Source: Hypomyces perniciosus (Eukaryota > Ascomycota > Sordariomycetes > Hypocreales > Hypocreaceae). Taken from it: 64,000 bases of DNA. Positions 11,401 to 23,229 of the stretch are shown piece by piece (the first letter of the stretch is position 1; each line of letters begins with the position of its first letter). The position numbers and the translations under genes were made by a program. Under the pieces are notes generated by a model. It was not told the origin of the DNA. It saw nothing but the letters and a program-made list of their open reading frames with translations, and ran no database searches. The DNA lies in contig SPDT01000005.1 of NCBI GenBank assembly GCA_008477525.1, forward strand, positions 4,836,001 to 4,900,000. Direction: 5' to 3'.

Positions 11401-14400
11401 TTATATACTTTCTTTAATTATAAAATATATAGTTAATTAATTATTATAATTAATATTTTAATTAGGATTAAAATTAAATTTTATCTTTTAGAAAAGGTAA
11501 TATAAACTTATAGCCTCTTTTATTATTTAAGTAAAAGCAAATAGTTTAGCTTTTATTATAAATATACTAATAGTGCTTTAATATATTATATTTTATAAAA
11601 TAAAGCCTAAAAAAAGTATAATAAAATACCTTTAAAATAATCTTTAAGTATTTATATTATTAGTAAAAGAAGTATTACTTAAAGTAGTTAAGACTTATAT
11701 TTTTTTATACCTTTTATATTAAAGAGGTAGGAAATGCTATATATATAAATAATAGATTAACTAGTTAACTGCTTTAAAGTACTCTTTATTAAAGTTAATT
11801 AAAATCTATAATAAAGCTAAAGCACTATAAATCATATTAGGCTTTATTATAATAACTATATAAAGCATTAAGTCTTTTTTTAATATATTTTAATAATTAC
11901 TTTTAAAGCTTATAATAGATTTTTCTAAAGCTTTATAATAAATATTAAAATTATAAAAAGCTATATTCTTTTATTAAGCCTAAATTGTTTTATAATTTTC
12001 TTAAAATAAGTTTTATAGGAAAGGTATATCCTATACTTTATATAATTACAGGTAATTTTAATCTTTAAAAACTACTATATATCTCCTTTACTATAAAGCT
12101 TATATTTTACTCTTAAAGCATTTAATAGCTTAATATAAAAAGCTTTATTATTATAATAATATATAATTAAAATATTATCTATATAAAATATAATAAAGAT
12201 TTTCTAAGCTTTATTATAAAAGAGATAAGGCTTTTTAAAGCTTAAAATTAACCTTTATTGCCTTAAAGTTAAAGATAGTTTATTAAACTATAGCTTTAGC
12301 GAGTCCTTTAAGCTATATAAAGCTTTCGCGAGCTTTAGATAGATATTTAGCTGCTTAAAACCCTTAAAGAGCTTATATATAACTAGTTTCAAGCTTTTAT
12401 CCTTTAAAGTATTAAAAAAAGTATTCTTAATATTATACTGCTTTAATTTAAAGTTAAATTTTACTGTAAAAGTAATAAATTTATAAAAAGAATACACTAT
12501 TAATATAGCTATATATATACTCTTTATAGTAAAGCGCTTTTATAAATCCTTATAAATTATAAAATAAACTTTATAGTATTTTAGATTTCTATTTTAATTA
12601 AATTTATAGATAAAAACCTAATATATTAATAATAGCTTTATTATTGCCTTTAAATATAATATCTTTTACTAGGTTCTTTTTATATATAGAGAATTAATCT
12701 TATTATATACAGCTTCCTTAAACTTATCTTTAAGTAGCTATTTTATAAACTCTTTTTAGTTTTTTAGCAGTTTTATTAAATCTTTTTAATAAATAGTTAG
12801 TTTATTAAAAGCTATACTTTTTTAAGAAAAAGATTTATAGTCTATTACTATATTAAAAATAATAAATATTATTTCCGCACTTTTTAATTTATGATTTATT
12901 AATTTTTATTAATTAAGCAGTAGTTAATATAATATTAAATTAAAAAGCCTAGTAATTATTAAATATATACTAGGTTTATTATCTTTAAAAGCAGTATTTA
13001 AAGTATATATTTTAATCCTATATACTAGGAAATATTTATTAGCCTTTCTTGCAGGTTATTTCTCTTAAAGTTTTATGCTCCTGTAAGTATTGGCTACTGC
13101 TCTGCTATTTAAGGGATTATTAGCTAGCCTTTCTTTGAAGGTTTATTTTTCTTTTATAGAAATAGGCAAGTCTTTTATATGCTAGTCTATTTCCAGCTTT
13201 AATAGACTATCCTCCTTTATTAGGTTATATACCCCTAATATATAAGGCTATTCTTTTACTATATTCCTCTCTATAAAGAGGGGTAAATTACTCGCTAAAG
13301 TATTACTTAAAGTTCCTATTAGCGCGCTAGTATTATCTATAAAGATTAACTATTTTAAAGTAGCCTTTAATATTTAAAGACTAAAAGGTCTTTTTAAGTG
13401 CGCTAATAGTTTACTTAAAGTGTTTATTAAGCTATCTTTAATACTCTATATCTCTACTACCTTTAAAAGTATACTTTTTTTTCTATATTATTTATAAAGG
13501 TATTTTTTACTGCAGGAATATATATTAAAAAGAGTTTAAATTCCAGTTTATTTTCTTTAACCTTATTAAATACCTTATTTAACTCAGTTATAGACAGCTT
13601 ATCCGCAATCTCTTTATTACTATTAAAAAAACTAATTTTATGAAACTATATATTTTTTATAATAATTACCTTTACTAAACAGGGTAATTAAATATAATAT
13701 ATATTATTTATAGTATAGTTAATAAAATATTTAATTAGCCCCTTAAACTTAGTTTTAAATTCTCTCTTTTTCTAACTAGCTTTATAGTCTCTATTAAATA
13801 TATAGGCGCAGCAGCTATATATATAAAGCCTGCTTTAATCTAGCTATAAGTCTGCAAAAGGCTCTTTTATTAAAAGGGGCGCAAAGTCGCAAAACTATTA
13901 CTTTAATTTATTAATAAATAATATTATATTAAAGCTGTATATAAGATTTATATTAATAATATACACTATAGCTGTTATACTCTTTAACTATAAGTTAATT
14001 AAAAGACTAACAGCTTTTAGTATTTTAATTAATTTATTTATAACTTCTTAACCTGCCTATTTTAAAGCGCTATTTAGCTTATATATATAAAAAAAGGCAA
14101 GCTTTAAGATAATACATTTTATATTAGCCTAAATCTAAAAGTATAATAAACTCTTAACTGCAATTCCAGCTTTTTTATTATCCTATTTAAAAAAGTATAT
14201 AAAGATATTATATTATATCTTTACTATATTTATAATATTAAAAAGAGCACTAAAAATAATTTCCTATTTTCTATTTAGTAAAGGGTATATATATAACTAT
14301 ATAGTATATTTTTTTTAAATGCTAAAAGCTAGTTATCCCTATTATAGCCTTTAAAATAGTTTTAAAGATTTTAATATATTTTAAAGAATAGTTTTAATAC

Positions 14401-16465
14401 TTATTTATTAAATAGTCTATAAAAGATAATCTATTATATATATATAAAAGCATAAGCTTTATATTCTATATATATAGTTCCTTTAATATATATATTCCTT
14501 ATATTTTTTATAAGCGCTTTAAGCGCTTTTAAGCTTAAATATTTTAATTATAAATACTAGAGCTATTTAAAGTTATATTATACTACTAAGGGATTATATA
14601 TTAATCTTCTCTTACTTCTTAATACTATATAAATCTTATAGTCTGCATTAAGAAGAATAAAAAGAGCTATTAAGCTGCTTAATATAGTATATTTAAAGAT
14701 AAAGGCAATATAAAGTAATAGGGGCTTATATTAAAGAAATAAAAGATTATACCTATATTTTACTTTCCCTATAATAGTATTTGAATTGGCTATATTAATG
14801 CAAAGTATATTATTGTACCTTATTAGCTAAATCCTTATTTTTTAAAGCTTTAATAAAAATATAATATTAATATAAAATCCTTTAACTACAGCTATATCTA
14901 AAAGCTTAATAAAGCGCATTATTTTTTAATATAGATTATAAAAAGTATCTTTTATTAAACGATAACCTCTTCTAATTATTAAATAGCAAGCTCCTCCTAC
15001 TTTAATATAATCCTCTTCTATATTTAAAATAAAAGAGCTAGGAATAAAGTAATTCCTGCTATTTATAAAATAAATAATACTCTATATATTAAAAAGGGTA
15101 CTTTAAAAGAGGCAGTAATATATATTTTATATATTAATATATATTAATATACTTATTGAGTATACTATAAAGCTTGCATTTTCTTTATTAATTAGGCCTA
15201 GGGAGATTAAAGCAGCTATAATAGTTAAAGCTATTCCTCCCTATATTAAGGCAGTAAAGTTAATACCCCTTTTATTAAGCTTTTTGCAGGTAGCCTGCTA
15301 TTTATTTTTTTATAGGCGCGCGTGAATTTCTATAGCCTGCTTAAGTATAAAAGTATATTTCCTTTTCTTATTAGGCCTTCTAGTAAATGTAGCGTATACT
15401 TTGCTATAGTTATTTAAAGGCTAAGTATACCTTTTAAGTCTATAAAGGCACTTTTTGCTAATAGGAGGCTTTAAGTGTATATTACTACTGCCTGATATAT
15501 TATTAAAGTAGTTGCTAAGTATTATATAAAAGCTATAAGTATAGTTCTCTGCGTTTTTCAAAGTATTCAAGAAAAGCCATTTAAGTTAATTGAAGGAGAT
15601 AATCTTATTTATTTTACTGCTCTTAATTAGGCTATTTATATAGTATAAATAATAGGCAGTAAAGCTTAAGGTAAAGTATACTTTAATAGCTTTAAAGAAA
15701 GCTATTTAAAAAGCTGTTCCTATAACCTCTAAAAGCTTATACTTTACTGCACTTATATAAATATATACCTAATAGGTATATTATACTTTTAACTTAATAT
15801 TCCTGCATTTTACTTTATATAGTATATATTAATAAAATAAATATACTTTTTTATATATTATATTCTTGTAAAGAGCTAGTTAATCTTTAAGCTTTTTAAT
15901 AATTTAGTAAATAGTAAACTTAGCGTTAAAGTCTTTATTATTATTATAGGCTGCTATAGTAGTAGTAAAGGCTAAAGCCGCAGCTTTAAAGTCTATTAAA
16001 ACTAAAGTATAAATACTAAAGTTAACTATTTTGTAAATCTAATTTAAGATTATATTACTAGCCTTCCTTTTCTCTTTATTTAAAATAATATTAAACTAGT
16101 GCTCTTAAAGTATATTATTATAGTAAGCAGAGATATCTACTATAAAGGCATTAAAACTAAACTTTTATACTATATACTCCTTTACTTTTATTAAAGTAAA
16201 TAATTTAATAGCAGGGAAATAGTTATTTAACTAATTAAAGAGATTAAAATTAATCCTATTCTAAACCCTAGCAGTAGTTATATAGTTAATTAAAACAGTA
16301 ATCTATTTAATCCACTAAACTATTAATTCTAGCTTTATAAAAGCAATATCCCTTATGCTATCTATTATAGAAAATAGCTTTAGCAGCTTAAAGGTAAAGG
16401 TAAAGGGTATAAGGAGAGATATAATATTAAAATAGAAGTTTCTAATAACTCTAATTATTACTACT
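11400..16465 (-). pseudogene. gag-pol remnant of inner Copia element
   Basis: The longest open piece (12288-12497, 69 codons) carries the Copia RT signature: YNIKNTFFN, then VIYKLFKGFK, then KLAKALYSLKDS (canonical xLxKALYGLKQSPR). The integrase lies about 13500-14200 and gag-like sequence further right. Multiple TAA/TAG codons, all explicable as Gln or Trp codons hit by RIP, close every frame. No functional polyprotein remains. Confidence 0.75.
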
Positions 16466-16477
16466 TGGGCTTATAAC
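16466..16477 (-). promoter_or_regulatory. Copia primer-binding site (half-tRNA type)
   Basis: TGGGCTTATAAC on the + strand, immediately inside the 5' LTR of the inner element. On the sense strand it reads GTTATAAGCCCA. With one G-to-A change this is complementary to the anticodon-loop region of initiator tRNA-Met (GGGCTCATAAC), the half-tRNA priming known for Copia elements. The same sequence occurs at 41469-41480. Confidence 0.55.
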
Positions 16478-16743
16478 TATAGCAGAGTGCGGCACAGCTA
16501 TATAAAGTATAGAGAGATAGGAAATAAAGCTTGATTCTATAAAAGAGAATATACTGTAGTGGCCTCGCTATATATATATATAGCCAATATAAAGAAGAAG
16601 CTGTATGCAGGCGCTTTATAAGCGCCTGTATAGTCTAATATATCGCTTATGCGATGTGTGTGTCAGCTTGTATCTGCTTATATAGCAGATAAAAGCTCCT
16701 TAACGCCAGTAAGCAGTAGGGCCCCGGCCTATTTAACCTAATA
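16478..16743 (-). repeat. 5' LTR of inner Copia element
   Basis: 266 bp, TATAGCAGAGTGC...CCTAATA, paired with 9556-9821. TTAAC follows at 16744-16748. Confidence 0.88.
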
Positions 16744-16748
16744 TTAAC

Positions 16749-18274
16749 TATATACTTTATAATTAAAAAAAGTATATAAATTAATATTCGCTTATATTAT
16801 ATTAATATATAAAATATATAGCTTTAATAAAAATATTAAAAAGGATTATTTATAGTTTTTTATTTTTCCATTAACTTTATATTTATTAATAGGCTTATTA
16901 AAGCTTTATTATAGCAGTACTTTAAATACTTTAAAGTACTATTAAATTTAGCAGATATATAGTTATTAAAATAAAATGTAAAAAAATATAAAAAACTAAT
17001 TAATTCTAGCTTATAGGCTGTTAACTATAAAGGTATATTTTATTATTATAATAACTATTCTTTAAAAGTTTTCTAGCCTTTATATATTTATATATAAAAG
17101 GTATTATTATTATTATTATTACTATTACTTAAAGTAATAGCTTTTTTAAAGTAAATTAAATTCTATTACTTTAATAGGTTAAATTAAAGGCGTAATACTT
17201 TTTTATATTAGATTATTATATAATTATATAAGCTTATAAATATATATAAAAAAGAATATATTTACTTAATTATCCTTTTTATTTATAGCTTAAAAGAGCT
17301 AGTATATAATTAATATAAGTATTAAATAACTATAAAGTATATAATTAAATAAAGTAATATAGGTAAATTAAAGAGGAGTTTATTAAAGGGTATATTAATA
17401 ATTACTATTAAAGTAAATAATATACTATTAAAAGTAAATAATAAAAATATATTAAAAAAGTCTTTTTTATTAATAATTGCTAACTTTAAATAACCTTTAT
17501 AAAAAGGGGATAATAGTATAATAATAAAGGCAGTGGCAGTAATAGAGGTAAAAGTAATAGCAGAAGTAGCTATAGGGGCAGCTACTAGAGCAGCAGTAGT
17601 AGCAATAAAGGCAGGGGTTAGGGTAAAAGTATAAAAAGCAGGTTAAAGAGCAGCTATTACTGCCTAAAAGGCAGCGGGAAAGTTAATAAAGGGGTTATAC
17701 CTTAAGCTTAATAAAAAGGAAGCTGGATTAGCCGGCGTAAGAGCAGTAATAGGTATAGCTGTTTAGCCAGCTAAGCGATTAACGCTGTAATAAACTACCT
17801 TTAAGGGGCAATTATAACTATACTTTACTAATAAAGTATTTTTCTTTTATAATTTTACTATTAGCTAATAAATATATAGCATAAAGGGAATTAATTAAAA
17901 GTGTAATATTTATAGCAGGAGCTATACTACTATTATTAGTAATATTAATATTATTAATAATAATATTAATAATTAAAAAAGAAAAGTAAAGAATAAGGTT
18001 AAGGGGCAGTTAATATACCTATTTTAGCTATTTAAGACTAATTTACTTACTTAAAAGCTTTATTATTTAACTTCCTATTATTATAGAATAATAATAGCTA
18101 TAGCGCTTATATTCCTTTTACCTCTATAACATAACATTAATATATATTTACAATACAAAGCTTTTAACTAAATAAAAGAGGCTTTAAAAGCGCGGCTAGT
18201 CAGTTATAATACTATAAATAAGCTAAAGTAGCAGTTAATAAAGTATTAGGAATAGCTTTATTAATTAGGGGGTA
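16749..18274 (+). other. Outer Copia element: region between pol and 3' LTR
   Basis: This resumes the outer element after the nested insertion. It is the inverted counterpart of 9822-11440. It ends with the purine tract AATTAGGGGGTA (about 18263-18274) directly before the 3' LTR. The Ala/Val-rich stretch is at about 17530-17660, and the hydrophobic stretch at about 17915-17990. Confidence 0.65.
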
Positions 18275-18540
18275 TATTAGGTTAAGTAGGCCGGGGCCTT
18301 ACTGCTTGCTAGCGCTAAGGAGCTCTTATTTACTATATAAGCAGATATAAGCTGATATATATACTGCATAAGCGATATATTAAACTATACAGGCGCTTAT
18401 AAAGCGCCTGTATACAGCTTTTTCTTTATATTAGCTATATATATATATAGCGAGGCCACTATCGTATATTCTCTTTTATAGAATTAAGCTTCGTTTCCTA
18501 TCTCTCTATACTCCATATAGCTGTGCCGCGCTCCGTCACA
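18275..18540 (+). repeat. 3' LTR of outer Copia element
   Basis: 266 bp, TATTAGGTTAAG...GCTCCGTCACA, the reverse complement of the 9556-9821/16478-16743 family. TAAAT follows at 18541-18545, matching 402-406. Confidence 0.9.
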
Positions 18541-18545
18541 TAAAT

Positions 18546-18914
18546 CATATACGAAGTACATAAAACCCTTTCACCTAATAGAAGTTTAACGCGCCTAAAC
18601 GCGGTAATTAAGAACGCGAAATCTCGACGCTCCTGGCTATAAAAATAAAGGATCTTCGATAATCACTACTAACAAATGTAAGAGCAAAATATATAGTAAT
18701 TTGTTAGTGGTGACTAAGTTTAGCGTCCCTTTAGTTTTATATTAGGCTAAGTAATGCGCAGGTACTTTTTATAGCTTAACTTGTTGCGAAAAACTATGTA
18801 CCAGTTATTACATAAATACAGTTTTTAAAAAAGTAAAATTCCATGAGCAGTCAAAATATGGTGTTTGGTGCGCCCACACCCAACATGGCGCTTTCAGTAG
18901 TGAAAATTACATTA
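18546..18914. other. Short intergenic stretch with an imperfect hairpin, no gene
   Basis: Moderately AT-rich. It contains a 17-bp imperfect inverted repeat, AATCACTACTAACAAAT (18661-18677) against 18699-18715, with a 21-nt loop. No ORF or known RNA family is recognised. Confidence 0.5.
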
Positions 18915-20354
18915 ATGTAGGTGCATAGTGAGTGGGCCACCCCAAACCACCTTCTCGTAAAGATTGTACAAAAAGCCAACTACAACATAGGAAATCAATT
19001 AATCTTCACTGCTATCCTCTTCATTAGATATTTCCACATCAATCTGACAAGCTCGTGCATTATGGCCGGACTTGCCGCACACGCCACATCGACGACCCTT
19101 CGTCTCATCCCTCGGTTTGCGACCTCTGGTCTGGTGATCTTCTTGCTTAATCTGCTCTTCCACAGCATTTTGGTCTTGAAGAGCTTGTCCCTCGGCAATA
19201 GTCATACTACCTCCTTGACGTAGACGCGTTTTTCTGTGCTCTGCGCCGCTTGCTTAGGATTGCATTTGCCTCTCGAAGTTGGTTAACCTCAGCCTTCAAT
19301 AAGGCCATCTTATGCATAAATTCCGCATGTTCCCTTGGCAAATTGATCCATAGCAGCTAAAATTGATGTTGGCGAGCTTTCTTGATGGCGACTTATTCGC
19401 CTTTTAATATACTCAGTCTGCGAAGTTGCCTCAATTGGGTTATTTGGGGTCTTTGGAACCCACAAGTTAAGTAGCTCAACTGCCCCTTCAACGGGCGCTG
19501 GTGTACATAGCTTCACATCTAGCCGTGATAACACACTTTGCGGATCAAATGGAATAAGCCCTGCACCTCTAAAAGCTCCCTGGATATTTTTTTCCGTCAT
19601 TGTAGCTTTAAATGCGGCGCAAAACGCAGGTAGGAAGTCCGACTTCGTAATGTATGTAATCCGCGCTCTACCGAAACCCATTCTCTATTACCTGGCTGGG
19701 CTAAAGTTGGTTTGCCATGTCTATCTGAGCTTGTAACAACCATGGCGGTTAAGATCATGCCCATCATAAAGCCAGTTTCATCAAAGTTATAGAAATCCTC
19801 CTCTAGTATGCCGTATTTCGCGACTGTATTGCGCACAACCTGAAACCAGTCCTCAATTAGCTTTGGATCTTCACATAGGGCACTCTGATAGTCATATCTA
19901 CGCGTAAAACGCGTACAGAGCGAGCTCTTTGTGGCGCTTGACGAAGTTTGAAGCCCATCGTGGTCCCACGGGAGGCGCGTCGCGATCCGCGAGCAGTCGA
20001 TTCGCCATATCTTCCACACCACCTAGCCGGGGAGGAAATGATCGTGAATCTAGGTCGAGGACATATTGAATAATCGTGGATTCCTCCAGATTTGTCAGTT
20101 TACGAGAATTGGCCATGGTATCGCGCCTTGATGGAGTATGATTGCGTCGTCGCTGGAGTGTCTTTCGAGAAACACTATAGACATTTGCAGCGGCCCGAAT
20201 GCTTAATTTTGGATCTTGTTTAAGAGCTTCAATAGCTAATAGTAATCGACTTTCATTTGATGCGGAATCCATAATTTTTGATGGAGATATTTAGTATATA
20301 AGAAGCTAGGTACTTGATTGGGGTTGGGGTGGGCCACTCGCTATGCACCTACGT
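18915..20354 (-). mobile_element. pogo/Fot-type DNA transposon, internally deleted
   Basis: About 1.44 kb bounded by TA dinucleotides (18913-18914 and 20355-20356) and ~31-bp terminal inverted repeats. The right end read inwards starts ACGTAGGTGCATAGCGAGTG; the left end starts ATGTAGGTGCATAGTGAGTG, three differences in 31. It carries a broken transposase on the - strand. TA duplication, TIR length and transposase type all fit the Tc1/mariner superfamily, pogo/Fot group. The low divergence and normal base composition suggest a younger insertion than the Copia stack. Confidence 0.88.
18999..20272 (-). pseudogene. pogo/Fot transposase pseudogene
   Basis: The N-terminal part (from ATG 20272) has the psq-like helix-turn-helix and CENP-B-type DNA-binding region (ALKQDPKLSIRAAANVYSV, WASNFVKRH). 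A frameshift near 19910 leads into the start of the DDE domain with NFDETGF and PGNREW. The next ~420 bases expected in the family, including the second and third catalytic Asp, are missing at about 19680. The sequence resumes with KSDFLPAFCAAF...GAFRGAGLIPFDP. Further frameshifts near 19320 and 19205 precede the C-terminal zinc knuckle CGVCGKSGHNARAC (about 19080-19050). The gene cannot make an active transposase but keeps both DNA-binding ends. Confidence 0.85.
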
Positions 20355-20357
20355 TAA

Positions 20358-20993
20358 TTATAATTCCTTTTCCATAATTATGAAATACAAATCCCCCCTT
20401 ATAGCTTTGCCATTTCCAAGCTGCGCATACGGATACGGCTCCGTCCGATCTGTTTTGGTATATCCTCTCCGTATGTACCAATCAATCATTTCTTCCCTTG
20501 GCCAAATAACGCGTCCTTCTATTATTCGAATGCCCAATTCACCCCCGGCCATCACCTCCGCCTCTGCGAGAATCTTCTTCCCAAGCCCACTAGCTTGCCG
20601 TGATGGGTCAACAGCCAAGAGTCCCAAATATCCAAGCCCACCGCCCTTGCCGTGAACGAAGCAGCATCCTACCAAGGTGTTGGAATTATCGTGTGCGAGG
20701 AGAATAAATGCGTTGCTCTGATTAATCCTTGTAATGACACCAGCCTCGTCGATGCGTTCATCATCCAGAAAGGCGGCTTCTGAAGTCCAACCTGCGCCAC
20801 CCGAGTCTCCGCAAAAGGCGGAATTGACAAGTACTCGAATATGTTTCACGTCGGCTATTGTGGCCTTGCGGAAGGCAAGTACTGCTTGGACGGTGGCCAT
20901 TGCGCCAGGAATGGTATTAAACGTGTTAATGCTTGATGAAAGCATCGCGGCAGTGACTAAGATTTTATATCGCGCCACCCACGTACTCGGCAT
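20358..20993 (-). CDS. GNAT-family N-acetyltransferase
   Basis: A single exon with 211 codons from the first ATG (20993). An internal ATG at 20900 gives 180 residues starting just before the conserved FRKATIADVKHI strand, which fits the usual GNAT length better, so I favour it. The acetyl-CoA pyrophosphate loop is visible as VDPSRQASGLGKKIL (Q-x-x-G-x-G type), preceded by the YLGLLAVDP strand. The C-terminal part, WYIRRGYTKTDRTEPYPY, is the typical region after motif B. Its substrate cannot be told; such stand-alone fungal GNATs are mostly unassigned. The pogo element ends 3 bases beyond the stop codon, so transcript termination may lie inside the transposon. The domain is clear; the start is uncertain. 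Confidence 0.75.
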   Translation of the reverse strand: MPSTWVARYKILVTAAMLSSSINTFNTIPGAMATVQAVLAFRKATIADVKHIRVLVNSAFCGDSGGAGWTSEAAFLDDERIDEAGVITRINQSNAFILLAHDNSNTLVGCCFVHGKGGGLGYLGLLAVDPSRQASGLGKKILAEAEVMAGGELGIRIIEGRVIWPREEMIDWYIRRGYTKTDRTEPYPYAQLGNGKAIRGDLYFIIMEKEL

Positions 20994-23229
20994 TGTCGAG
21001 TCAAGGGCGTAGAAATGCTCAGATAATCAAGTCCAGGGGAACCAGTGCTACTCTAGCATTGTCTGGTGGAAAGCCCGTTCCAGCTTTTAGGCCAATCATG
21101 TCTTTTCATTCTACCACGGGTCTTTTCCATCTTGTAACGGGCCCGTTTCAGTTGTCTCAGAGCTTGAGCACGATAACCCCCTCTTCACGCACATCTCAGA
21201 TGGGAGATAAACGCACCGGACCTTCTTTAACAGCTATGTGCTACCTGGTATGGCAACTTGTGGTTCACCGCGGCGATAAAGGCTCCTCCTTGGTCCATGG
21301 CCGCGGGTTCATGGCGGACGAGACTCTAGCAAAGGAGGAGGCGAAAATCACGCCGGGACCTCAGGTCTTTTGTAGAGAAAGTCCCAATCGCCTCGCCGTG
21401 AAGATGCACCTCATCCAACAGAAATTACATCCGGGCGCAAATAACCCGCTAACGTAGATTACCTTCCGACTCTGATTTAACCCTCGCGCCTTTCAGTGCA
21501 GAAAATGCATGCCGGCGTGATGTTAGCCACTATCGTAGACTCGAGGAGCCCCAACGCGATGACCCTGTCAAGATCAAGTCGCTCATTCGAAACAAGCACA
21601 GTATGCTTTTGCCTGAGAGGCAACAAATTGTCATACTGCTTGCTGCCTTGCAGGCAGCAGTATTCCAAAAGTATTTAGTTTTCGTATGTTTCTACTATTT
21701 TATGTAGGAAATCAAGAGTCTCTCGTTGCCCGATTCACAGGGGATCTTCTGCCCGATCCGATCGTTGTCCGGTTATGCAAGCAATCGTGTTGTGTGACAC
21801 CCCATGAAGCCGAAAGCATGTACGGCCAAACTTCCATCACCACACATTTTCATTACACTGACGATTAAGCTATTCTGGAGTGACTGATGCCTCGTGATCT
21901 TGTGGAGGATCTGAACCGCTTAGTTACTACTGTTCCTGATCAGTTCGGTTGCTTTTTTTCAGTCTCATCCGCAGAACAGTGGGCTGTACTGCTAGTCCAT
22001 CAACTTGTCACCCACTGAAGGCTATGGAAACGATAGAAATGGTGGGCTAATGAAGCCGAAAGACTAAATCGGGAAGAAGAAAACCACAAAGAGGATTAGA
22101 AAACTGTCCCTACTTTTGCGTAAAACAACGACGTGAAGATAATTGTCAATTACGGAGTATCACTACATAAAAATGGAGGACAACTCCGCAGCAAAATGAT
22201 GGCTGTTAACTCATAACCAGCACAACTAGGAGAAATTCGAATCTCAGCTTCCAACATGCGTACCGCTTTTTGCAGTGCAGACACTGGCTCTCGCAATCGA
22301 AAGTGCAAAAGAGCTAGCAATGAGACACGCACAGTGATTCGCCGTTTGAGAATGCCCTCTTTGCCGGTCGGAACCCTTGCAAGTTGCAACTAGATGCCCT
22401 ACGCAATGACTTTCTCGTGAGGGAGTTTGCCACACCTCGACACACCACGTTCTTGGCATGAAACACTTTAGCCCTTTACGCAGTTCCGGCGGCAGCGATC
22501 TCAATGGCCATGTCCAGTCCGCCATGCGCGCTATATCCCTGAACACCAAATACCTTAACTCCAAGTTCAAAGATCGCTTACCACAGCTACTGATTTCCAC
22601 AATGGTGAATTTTAATAAATATCTAATCATAATGCACATTAATGTACCTATCCTTTGATCAATAGTCGGTACTCTGCTGGGTTGGGACTTATGATCCGCC
22701 TGGGGTTAAGCCACAGCAATCATGAGAGCCAGGGATGATTTGGGAGTGGGGAGGCCATTCTATCCGAGTGTTCTGAGCTGCGCAATAATTCTGGCTACCG
22801 TAGGTATTTACGGGATACCTACGTCAACACTCTGGACATTCTCTCCAACTAATCACAATATGGCATTATGGGGCATCAGCCTGATTTCCTTATCAAGCAA
22901 AAAATCTGCAAAACATGACCTTCTGTCCGTGCCCTGCGGCCCATGAGAAGGGAGTCTGACCACACTCGGGGTGGCGACTCTTTGAGCACGTCACGCGACG
23001 GGATAAACAGGAAGGGAGCATGAGGAAGACACAGCCCGACATTCCTGATGGTCTTAATGATTGCTCGGCGTGCTGACGGCTACTATTGTGTTCCCCAAAG
23101 TATTTAAGTTTAAAGTGGCCCAGCATTGCCATCAACTTCACCAGTATACATCCATCCTCCTTTCACCACCAAGCGAAAGCCAAACACAACTCAGCCCTCG
23201 ACTCGTTTGCCTGCTGCTCAGTTCAAGAT
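20994..23229. other. Long stretch without a convincing gene
   Basis: Several short overlapping ORFs exist on both strands (up to 154 codons at 20993-21457), but none shows a recognisable domain, consistent codon use or splice structure. The GNAT promoter must lie in 20901-21200. An 8-bp perfect inverted repeat, GTAGGTAT...ATACCTAC, is at 22800-22822. A TACGGAGTA motif is at 22151-22159. Confidence 0.5.

Larger units (their letters stand above)
9556..16743 (-). mobile_element. Nested full-length Copia LTR retrotransposon (inner element), RIP-dead
   Basis: A 7188-bp element on the - strand, flanked by 5-bp TTAAC duplications (9551-9555 and 16744-16748). Its two LTRs are each 266 bp (9556-9821 and 16478-16743). 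The 5' end is at the right, with a primer-binding site at 16466-16477. Going left come gag-like sequence (about 14700-16400), integrase (about 13500-14200), reverse transcriptase (12288-12497 is the longest open piece), RNase H (about 11450-11900), a 1.6-kb region downstream of pol, and a C/G-tract polypurine site next to the 3' LTR. It lies inside another copy of its own family. The duplications and LTRs are directly visible; domain calls are read through stops. Confidence 0.9.
407..18540 (+). mobile_element. Copia-family LTR retrotransposon (outer element), RIP-dead, with two nested insertions
   Basis: The outer element is bounded by TAAAT at 402-406 and 18541-18545. It has a truncated 5' LTR (407-559) and a complete 3' LTR (18275-18540, 266 bp, TATTAGG...GTCACA, ancestrally TG...CA). 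Its own internal sequence is 6479-9555 (integrase and reverse transcriptase) and 16744-18274 (region 3' of pol), preceded by a G-rich polypurine tract next to the 3' LTR. The 5' half of the internal region (rest of the LTR, primer site, gag) is missing. Two later insertions interrupt it: a LINE at 560-6465 and a same-family Copia on the opposite strand at 9556-16743. All coding frames are destroyed by C-to-T/G-to-A changes. The boundaries are seen directly; the family name rests on pol homology read through stops. Confidence 0.85.

Noticed and set aside
20993..21457. 154-codon + strand ORF
   Set aside because: No domain, odd composition, and it starts over the GNAT promoter. No splice signals extend it.
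22244..22639. 131-codon - strand ORF
   Set aside because: No motif, no start context, and an overlapping antisense ORF of similar quality.
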